Assembly: GCF_905163445.1 (NCBI RefSeq) | Contig: NC_053201.1 | Coordinates: 12,720,001 to 12,784,000, forward strand | DNA length: 64,000 nt | Direction of reading: 5' to 3' | Source of the DNA: Pararge aegeria | Lineage: Eukaryota; Arthropoda; Insecta; Lepidoptera; Nymphalidae | Shown: piece by piece, positions 38,201-49,200 of the stretch | How the letters are laid out: each line of letters begins with the position of its first letter | Position numbering within the stretch: the stretch's first letter is position 1 | Translations under genes and position numbers: made by a program | Notes under the pieces: model-generated | What the model was told of the DNA's origin: nothing | The model's input: only the letters and a program-made list of their open reading frames with translations | Database searches by the model: none

Positions 38201-41200
38201 AATAGTCATAATTGACGGACCAGCCAGACGGCCCACCTGATGGTAAGTGGAAACCATCGCATATAAACAGAGCATCACTTCGCAGGTTATGCGAGAGACC
38301 GGAACACAACAATGCTGCTTGGCGGCACAAAAAAGTATGGCGGTCCTACTTACCTTGACGAGCTCTGTAATGAAAAGCTCTGCCACCAGTGGCGTGCATA
38401 GGTTTTTTTCCCAGGGTATGCATAAAGCAGGTACATGGCATAAAATTGAAAAATTCCCCTCCAATACGAGTGATATAAAAAAATTTGGGTATGCAGTGCA
38501 TTTGTGCATGTTTGAAGCGCACGCCACTGTCTGCTACTATGAAATGTTAATTCGATCGCCGGCAGAGGCATTTACTGAAATTTACCTGTTGTGGTCTGGT
38601 GGAAGGTTTCTGCCGTGGCTAGTTACCACCCTAAAAGAGGTGCAGCCAGAGATTCTGCGTTCCGGTACGACCGTAGTAACCAATTAGGACATAAAGCTGC
38701 AATACCGCTAACAGGTTTGCCTGCTACCATCTCAGTAAGGCTAAATTGCAGTCAAGGGCGTACTTATACTGGAATAATAAAATATGATTAATAATATTAA
38801 ACAGGAGGATGATGGCGATGCGTACATGGGGTCCCCGACCGACAGTACCGGGGCCGTCGGCCTCAACCGATCACAGTCATCGCCCAACATAGCAAAGGTT
38901 AGTTCATGTACCATATACCATTTGTTTTCCTGGAATAATGACATTAAATTAAAAAAAAAAAAGCTGACACTGGTCGTCCTATTCATTTGATACCCATGTC
39001 GAAAGGGTTGGGAAAAAAAATAACGTAATCCGCCATTATGTGGCGGCGGCCATTTTGGATTTGAAATTCAATTTAATGTAGAGTATAATAGTCAAACCGC
39101 ATTCATTTGATAGCCATATTGATGGAGATGAGAAAAAAAGAATTTAATCCGCTATTTTGTGGTGGCGGCCATCTTTGATTTGAAATTTATCTTAGTGTAG
39201 AGTATAGTAGTCAAGCCCCTTTCATTTCATACCCATATTGAGGGAGTTGTAATAAAATATGTATTCCGCCATTTTGTGGCGGCGGCCATCTTGGATTTGA
39301 AATTCAACTGAATGTAGACTATAATAGTCAAGCCGCATTCATTTGATAGCAAAATTGAGGGAGTTTTGATAAAATATGTAATCGGCCATTTTGTAGCGGC
39401 GGCCATCTTGGATTTAAATTTATCTTAGTGTAAAGTGTAGTGGTCAAGCCGCTTTCATTTGATACTTTTATTGAGGGAGTTGTGATAAAATATATAATCG
39501 GCCATTTTCTGGCGGCGGCCATCTTGGATTTGAAATTCATCTTAGTGTATAGTATTATAGTTAAGCCCCTTTCATTTGATAATGAGGGAGTTGAAAAAAA
39601 ATAATGCAATCCACCATTTTGGGGCGGCGTCCATCTTGGATTTGAATGTTATCTTAGTGTAAAGTATTATTGTCGAGCCCTTTCATTCAATAGCCATATG
39701 GGGGAGTTGCGGAAAAAGGCTTATAAAGACTCTTGCGAAGTAACACCTGCGTCTATCCAATACAGCTGTCATCTGATGAGGATGAGGTTCCCATGCCAGC
39801 GTTCGACCGGAGCACCAAGCCCAGCAAAGTTGCGCCCTCCAGTGAAATGCACCACAGGGACTTCCAACCCGTTTGGGGAGATGTGGTAAGTTGCATTAGT
39901 CAAAAAGTCAAAAATATCTTTATTCAAGTAGTCACTTTTGATGCGTACATAAGAATTACACGGTAGTGAGATGATGGCGATAACCACATTCGTAAATTTA
40001 AAACTAAAGCTACGAGGGTTCCAAACGCGTCCTGGTCTAAGAAGAAGCCCACAACAAATTTAGCCGGGTGTTTTTTTTTTGTTATCACCATCTCACAATG
40101 TCAATTAAAATTATAATTATTTTACTATGTTATACTACGTATAGTCCGGCCCTTGAAATAATGAGTTCCTGGCAGATATTGGATAGAAGCAGGCGTTACT
40201 TTGCGGAAATCCATATTATATTATGAAAATTAAACTTAATTTGCTATACTCCGCGAACAGCAGCAGAATCTGTATGGTGTAATTTATAATTACTTCAATC
40301 CGTATATAATGGTTACTTAACAATTATTAATTGTAAAGTCAACATCTCCTGAGGATGCTCCGGTTTCGGAGCGAAACGTGCGTAGAGGGAACATTTCCGA
40401 GGTTCCTTTTTGGTGTGGATTATACGGATTGAAGTCATTATAAATTACACCATACAGATTCTGCTGCTGTTCGCGGAGTATAGCAAGTTGAGCTTAACGT
40501 TCCTGACAGGTTTTCTGGTCGCTGGGGTTAGCGCAGTGGTCTAATGACTTTAGTTTTAGGTTAGATTTAAGGCAGAAGCAATTTGGGAAGTTCTCAATTT
40601 TCTCGTAGCAGGCTTCGGCCGTGGCTTATTACCCGCCTTTAAACACGGGCCGCCTAACGATTATGCATCCGGGTACGATGCCCATACGATGGTATGGGCT
40701 TAATGTAAATGCTATACTCCTAAACCCCTAGTCTAGTCAAGGTCTAACTTGTAGTATATAATTGCCTTTTATTGAAAGAATAATTATTATTGTTATAAGC
40801 TATATCATTTATATGGTGCTAAATGTAATGGATCTTGTTATGGGGCAGAGCTGCTGATAAAGAAACTATATTTATACTACAGAAAAGAGCTGGGCGATCG
40901 AAGTAGCCTCGCAATATATTTATTATAATCTTTATTAATAAAACATAAGTAATTAAAACAAAAAGTCGATATAAACAGCCTTACTAGAAACTGACATGAA
41001 TTAGTGATATCTGCATATCGTCTGAGAAAAGTACATAAATCCTTTGTGGGGATGGGTATATGCTTCTATAACTTGATATAAAGATAGTATTAAATCTACC
41101 TTTACCTAAGTTTAAACAATATATTAAAACACAGTTAACAAATGGTGGTTACTTCACGATTGATGAATTGCTTGACAAGGCTGCTTTGAAGCAGGCAACT

Positions 41201-44200
41201 CCGCTCTTAGCTCTCACAAAACAGAAAAATTCTAAAGATTGGAACCGAGCAATCTGCTGAGTTTCTGGCCGGCTCTTCTCAGTGAAATCTGCCTTCCGAA
41301 TCGGTGGTAGAGTCACTACAAACAGACTGACTTGACGTTTCAAAAGTTCTTATAAATTAGGCCTACTTGAAACAAATGAGTTTTGAATTTTTTTTTGAAT
41401 GTGGATCGGAGAAGTGAAGAGAAGTAAGAATGGAAAAGTGATATATCTTTAATTCGTACGGCGCTGTTACAAGGATATTTTGCTACTAATACAATCTACT
41501 CTTCAATATTGTTTTATATGACAAACTGACCGAAGTCAAGAACGCATTCTCTCAGCGGTCAGATTATATCTATTTATAATCTCTCTTTAATTTAAGTAAA
41601 ACATGTAATGCAATGGGTATGAACTGTTGGCGTGGCGACGCACAGCAGGCTATAAATCCTTTTTATAGGAATTTTCAAAAATTTTATGTTAATTTTATAA
41701 AAAGATTTATCGATACATCATAAAAAAATTTACGTTACTGAGTTTTCATTCAAGTATACAGTGTAGATTAGTGGGCGATGGCTATTTACATGGTTGACAT
41801 CTATTCGACTCGTACGAAATTTTATTTTTCTACGCTACGTTCGTACGAAACGCTAAAGTGTGGTACGCTTCTCCGGTATATATATGGTTCAGAGAATATG
41901 CCGCGATATAATTCGTTACACTCCATAATACATTAAAACAATAAAAGATGGACACATAAAGGAGATAGGGCAAATTCAGTAACGAAAATATTACCTCAAA
42001 TCTTTATCTAAATAAAGGCGACCTAACACAATGTTTAAGCCATTTTGGTACTGACTGCGAAATGTCAATTTTTTTAAAGAAATAATTGTATTTGATTTAT
42101 TCTGGCCCGGAAACGCGTATTTACTAGCAAAACTGTAACGTATTTTAAAACTACATTCTATATATTATAAATCTTAAAAAAAGGAAGATAACTTATTTAA
42201 CTGTGCACAAAACAGTCATAAAAACACATTACGCATAGTACCATGTATTTGACACATTATATATGTTTTATTAATCATTTTTGTTTTATAATTTGTTTGA
42301 AAAAAAAACCAGGCCAATTGACAGTGTAGCCTTGGGGATATCTGTAATTAAAGAAGCCTTTGGCAATAGAATCTTAATAATTTTAAAACTTAAATTAAAA
42401 TTAGTTATATCTACCAGTATTTGAAATAAAATAGTCTTAATAGTAGAAATTATGAGCAGTATCCTTATGGTTGTTTGGTTTATCATCATCATCAATACAA
42501 AATCGCACCATCCCATATTATAAATGGACTTTGCCATTTCGAACCAGAAGTTCCTGAGATTAGCGCGTTCAACCAAACAAACTGTTCAGCTTCATAATAT
42601 TAGTATAGATTCGCTAAGCTAATTAACCTATTGTCTAAATTTCGCACGTGCGCTCGCTCGTGGAAACTCGCCTGCACAGTTGTGACGCGCGGGACAGATG
42701 GGCGAGTCACATTTCAAACTGCCGACGAGCACTTATATAACACACGAGTTATATAAGTGATAACTGCCTCGTTGGTCTAGTGGCGAGCATGTTCGACTGG
42801 AGATCACGTGGGCCTGGCTTTGATCCCTTATTATTTATTTATTGTTATAAGGTACACAAAACAGGTAATAACTAAAGTTAGATCTTAATATAAGTAATAA
42901 CAAGTTTTGTTCTAAGCTAAAACCCAAAGTATGTGTTTTGGAATTAAATTAAACCGCAAAATAAAGATAAAATTAAAACTGTAACAAAATATAAACAATA
43001 AATAATATATATGTGGAATAGTGCTTAATAATTTGATTTTTATAATATTTATCCTAATTAATATCTAAATCATTATTTAAATCAGTATTGGGTTTTTGTA
43101 TCAAGCAATACTTAGTAGGTACCAACTCGGGGCTTAAAAATTGACGGTGGCTCTTCTTGTATCGGTGTTTCCTGCCACATGCAATTTGAATGCCTTCAAG
43201 GAGAGAATGAATATAAATAAATAAATAAATATACTACGACAATACACAGACACACATCGCCTTCTAGACCCAAAGTAAGCGTAGCTGGTGTTATGGGTAC
43301 TGAGATAACTGATGAATATTTTTTATGAATAATATACATAAATACTTATAATATATAGATAAACAGACACTGAAAAAAAACATTCATGTTCATCACACAA
43401 ATATTGTCCAGTCGTGGGAATCGAACCCACGGCCATGACTCAGAAAGCAGGGTCGATGCCCACTGCGCCAATCGGCCGTCAAAATATTCATTTTCAGGCG
43501 AACGCGCTCTGCTACTTAGACCGCGACATTGCTTTCCTTCGGGCATGATAGTTTTCAAGCTGAAGCCTAAATAGTATAGCCAGAAGCGTTATCGGCAATG
43601 AATCCCTCCTTGAGGCGAAACTACTACAGCACCAACGTAATGTTGCCTGGCTGGCGGTTTTTTACAGGACATACTTTGGCGAGTGTGCTCAGAACTTCAT
43701 AATCTTGTTCCTCCAGAACGGCGAGACGGCGAGACACCGTGAACGGTGGTATCCTTATGTGGTTGACATACAGGCATCACGCATAAAGCGCTTTCATCTA
43801 CGTTTCTGATACGGACTGCTAAAGTTTGAAACGCTCTTCCGGCTCCGGTGTTTCCTGATTCATACAACTCTAATGCTTTCAAGGCAATTTCTAGGCAAGC
43901 GCGCCCCAACTTAGATCATTGCTTTACATCAGGCATGATAGTTGCCAAGCGCAAGTCTATCAAGTATAAAAAAAAAACTAAAATAAAAAGATGAAATAGA
44001 AAGAGAAGTTCTGTGAAAACGAGCCAGAACCTTCTTATAAGGCTAAAGCTATGCTCGGATCTCTAAGTGAAAAAAATCACAAGTGAGAAGTCTTCGTTTG
44101 TCAAGATTAAAGGACTGCTTTTGTATTTATCTTTTCTGTGCCAATACCTCAATTCACTAAGTCACGTGAAGCCACACCAATACCGACTTTAATTAACACG

Positions 44201-46268
44201 CGTTATGACGCGATTCTACATTACTTACGTTTGTATAAAAGATATATGATTGTTAGTGCGTAATTAATTTCTTTTCCTCGCTAAATAATCTAAACATTCG
44301 AAGTTTCAATATGCTTTTTTTAAAGTTTCAATATGGCCATTAGTTCCAGATAGACAATATTACATACCTACGATATAGGGTTCCCAAGCGACTTTTAAAA
44401 TCCAATAATAAACGTTGACGGCAGTCGCATCGTATTTCATATTTCCAGGTGCAAATGTTTGACGGCCTGCTTTCTGAGTACATTGCCGTGGGTTCGATTC
44501 CCACAACTGGAAAATGTTTGTGTGATGAACATCAATGTTTTTCAGTGTCTGGGTGTTTATCTATATGTTATAAGTATTTGTGTATATCTGTATATAGAAA
44601 AGAGAAAGTGTGTGGGTATGTTTCGTATAAGCTCCGAAACGGCTGGACCGATTTCAATGAAACTTTCAGGGAATCTCCGGATTGACCTGGCGAGTAATCC
44701 AGTTTGGAGACGATCGGAGCACTCCTATTTTTGAACTGTCGAACTGTCAAATACAGCTTTTATTTACTATGATGATATTCTATTGTTGGCTGTACATGGG
44801 TGTAGATAATGATCTTCACCCGCTCGAGAAGAGAATAGAAGAGAATGAATACGGAGAGAAATAAATGATTTAATATATTATGAGACTTAAATTAAAAATT
44901 TAATAATGTAAATTTATTGTTTTAATAAAATAAAGCAAAATCTAGCCCGGCGAAGCTGGCTGGGTTCGCTAGTTATTCATAAAAATATTCATCAGTCATC
45001 TAAGTACACATAACACAAGCTACCCTTACTTTGGGGCTAGATGGCGATGTGTGTGTTGTCGTAGTATATCTGTTTATAAAAAAAAATACTTACAAAATAT
45101 ATGAGGATGATTCAACGAATAATGCAGAGAGACAGCGAGAGAGAGTTGATTTACCACGGAACCCTAAAAACTGCCCCTTGTTGTATCAAACGATCGAACG
45201 TGCTAAGTCTGCAAGCAATTACTGAGCTAATGAAAATGAAAGAAATTCTAGCGCTAGGATTAAAACGAACGTCCGGACGGCACGCGATTTACGGTGAACA
45301 AAAATAACCTATGAAATGATATTAATGGCCTGTGGCCGTTTTTGATTATATTTCAACATTACTTTGCTTAAAACATGCCTTGCTTAAGACAATAATGTAA
45401 ATAAATAAATAAATATACTACGACAGTAAGACATGAGGATACCTGCATGTCTGAGAGTTCGCCACAATGTTCTCATAGGTGTGTGGAGTCCACTAATCTG
45501 CACTGAGTGAGCGTGGTGGACTACGGCATTAACACCTTCTCATTGTGGCAGGAGACCGGCCGACCGGGGTATACGTATCTCGCGACAGGCTTGCGACAGC
45601 CGTAAATCTTGCAAACACTGCTGTCAAACGTCACTTTTGTTTATTTATTGTATGGAAAAGTAATAGGTTGATATGATAGTGATTGGTTCAGTTTATTTAC
45701 TTATTAGCATGTATATTTATATTATACACCGCCTGCAACTGTCCACCTTTCAATAGGTACAGAATCAGCATGCCGATAGTCAAACATAATACCCGTCTGA
45801 GTAAGGAGATAGTTAAATCGATAAAAAAGGTTTATATCTATATTACTTGCTGGCTTTACACTCTTAATAGAAGTTCATAGTAAGTAATTAAAGTCCATGG
45901 TTAACTTAAAGACATAAAAGGTTAGCTAGCAAGGTCAATAAACAAGGTGCGTCAAAGGGAAACGAACGGACAACCCATCAAGCCCTGCAATTCCTCCAAG
46001 CCGCTAAACTGTAGAACCCCGCCGCCACCACCTTGGTAGGGTGACCATGATCCGTGTGCTACGAAATGCTAGTCGCATTAAAATATACATAGTAAATCTC
46101 CGTAAAATTAGACGCGCAATTGTCACTGTATTTACGCAACGCAGTTTGTCAAATGTATGAATGAATGAATACACTACATAAAAATACAGGAAATATTATA
46201 AAAAAACTAGTTTACACGATGTATATAATTAGGCGGCCTTATCGCTACATAGGTGGTGCATATTAATA

Positions 46269-46299
<31 letters not shown>

Positions 46300-49200
46300 A
46301 ATATATACATCTTATATCTTTAAACGAGCAATTCTTGAATATATATAATTGGAATCTCGGGATCGGCTCCAACGATTTTCATGAAATTTAGTATACAGGA
46401 GGTTTCGGGGGCGATGAATCGATCTAGCTAAGATTCATTGTTAGAAAATGTCATTTTATTCGTGTTTTCGGGTAATAACCGATTTGGTGCAGACAAAGTT
46501 GTACGGGTCAGCTAGTAAATACTAAAATACCAAAAAAACGGTATTAAAATAAAGAAAGGTTAAACATACTAGTTAAATAAATAGCGTTGGTAAAAGTTAT
46601 ATAAACTGATAACATGTCAAGCCCTGCAACTCCTCCACGTCGCTAAACTGTAGTACCTCGCCAACTTGACTGTATCATCACTTACCAACAGGTAGAATTG
46701 CATCCAAAGGCTAACAAGTAGTGAAAAAATAGTTCTAAGAAACGTTTGCCAAACTTGTTAAATAAACAGGGTACGTCAAAGTTAAATAAACAGACAACCT
46801 GTCAAGTCCTGCGATCCCTCCACTACACCTTAGCACCCCGCCACCTTGTTAGGATGACCATGATGTATGTTTTAAACGGACTGATAAAGAAAATTCTTTA
46901 ATAGAAAATACACAATATATCTTATCATCAATACTTATATCTTTTGGCCCAACCCGGGATTTTAACCCAAAGAGGTAAGCCCGGTATATAAATTATATTT
47001 ACATGCAATATATTTGTGTTCCCCCACATATCCATTACTTTAAAGTTATTCAAACAATTTACATCAATAAACGTAATAACCATTACAGTTGTATTAACTG
47101 TAGCCTTGTAAAACAATTGTCGCGATATAAATTACAAAAAAAAACGAGGACTCTGAAACAATATATAAAGCGAAAGCCTTCAATTGTACTCACCCTACCA
47201 CCCACCCTATTAACTTACCCCCATATAAAAGACACGTGCCTCGGTTGTTAGTTCTACCACAACTTTGAACACGTTCGCACGTGTCCACAGTGATCGCAAT
47301 ATTGAAATAAAAACAATAAAAAATAATTACATTTTACTATCTGTTCAATAACTGCAAACCAAAAAAAACGTGATAAATGAAGATTCAATAGTTGAAACAT
47401 TAAAGAATAACAGTGTTACTAACAGAGATAATTAATATTTTAGTGCATATAAATGTTGCCAACAATAATATCGACAATTTTCATGATTTATCTAATAGTG
47501 CTTCTCGTTTTAGTGTTTCCGTTGTCCAAATATAAAAATCGTCAATTTTAATGGAACTAAAAGGCTACGGTATTTATAATTAAACTTTAAATTGGAAGAC
47601 TTAGGTAATGATGTATATTGAAAGGTGTTCATAACAGCAGATCGGAGTCTAAATTCAAGATATTTCCAATTATAAATACTTCTTCCAATAGGAAGTTCCA
47701 GCGATCATCATCAGAAAATGTCAAATCAATATAATTTGTTAACTGTAAACTTAACAGCACTTCTAAGCGTCTGGAAATTTTAAAACAAATTTTGAATGTT
47801 ATGAAAAATAGTTATTGAAATGACAGTTCAGTCTTTAGTTTAGATCGTGCATAGATTACTTCACTAAGAAGAAATTGGAAAGTATCTAACAAAAGAAGAC
47901 AAACAGAATAGTAATAATTTATTGAAACAAAACTGAATAGATTCCAAATTTAGAGCACGAACGTGCAAATCAAAAATATTTACATACCCAAAATACGTAA
48001 ATCATGCAATAATGTAATAAAAGTCTTAAGACAATCAGTAGATATCAAATAAAAGTATTTAAAGTAGTAAAGTTGAAGAACCATTGCCTATCCCAAAAGA
48101 GGTAATACGTACAACAATCAAAATAAAATAAGCACACGAAAATAAATCTTAACCCGTAAATTTAGGGGTGAAATTCATACAAAAGCGTAAACAGTTACCA
48201 CCATTCTACGTTACGAGCAGCGATGTATACCGCTGGACGCGGCCAACATGGTTCTGAAGGTCAAGGTCAGGCTGAAGTACTCGCAAAATCACTTCGTTTG
48301 GCTGTTTCGAAGAGTAAGTGCTCATTATAAAAACACCCCTATACCACTGTATTATGCTAACACCACCGGTTCAAGGTAACCTCGTAAATAAATAAAAATG
48401 TTACTTTCTTAGAAGCTGGTACCTTCTTAGAAATTATGATTGTGTTTTCATTTTACTCTTAACTTATCAATTATTTTTGATGATTCCTCATCCGAGAATG
48501 AGTCTAATAGTATTCCAAATTTAATTATGTTTGATGTCCATTTCTTTAGAAATGGACATCAAACATAATTTTTTTTTTGTGATATTTAAATATACTTTAT
48601 TTAACTAACTGATTGAAAGCCTTCACCTCAGGTCTTTAAATAAAATCATTTGTTGTTAAAACAAACCATATATATATATTTAAATGTCACTTACGACTGT
48701 AAATATCACTGGTGACTTTTAGAAAGGTTCGATATACTTACGAACTCGAGAAATGAGGTTTTCTTTACATACATTGTAAGTCTTATGTCTTTGTCGCCTT
48801 TTCTAACAGTGCCTAAGCTAGTATTTAATTTCAAGTCTAGACTCTACGCTGTTTACCGACACCGCAATAATTAACTACAAAAGAAAACTCAACGTTCACT
48901 ATTGGATTATGTAAGACGTAATACGAAAATAGGTAATCAGTTAATTTTTTAAATACCACTGGAACTTAACAAGATCAGTTCTAATTACCGCAAAATAATT
49001 TCTTTGTTTGTGATTTTTTTAGTAATACTATTTAATTACTTATTTACGAATCTTAATTTACTTAACTTTACCGGTTAGGTTTGTTATTGTATTGTATTTA
49101 TTTCAGACTACAAAGCTACCATGTGTTAGTAAATAGTAATTCACAATAAACATAATATCTACGGCCGACTGTCGCAGTGGGCAGAGAACCTGCTTTCTGA

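Noticed and set aside
38247..38687. 146-residue + strand open frame
   Set aside because: It crosses a hAT-like MITE and two SINE fragments; repeated pieces appear elsewhere in unrelated frames.
38970..39715. CRISPR-like regular repeats
   Set aside because: Whole 117-bp units are similar, with no alternation of short repeat and unique spacer, and the setting is eukaryotic.
42768..42830. Possible tRNA gene
   Set aside because: Related to 34447-34520, with a disrupted B box (ctttgatccc); a SINE fragment.
46267..46308. Long (TA)n tract as a possible origin or regulatory site
   Set aside because: Simple microsatellite near a Helitron-like end; similar TA runs occur at 30083 and 54430 with no further signal.
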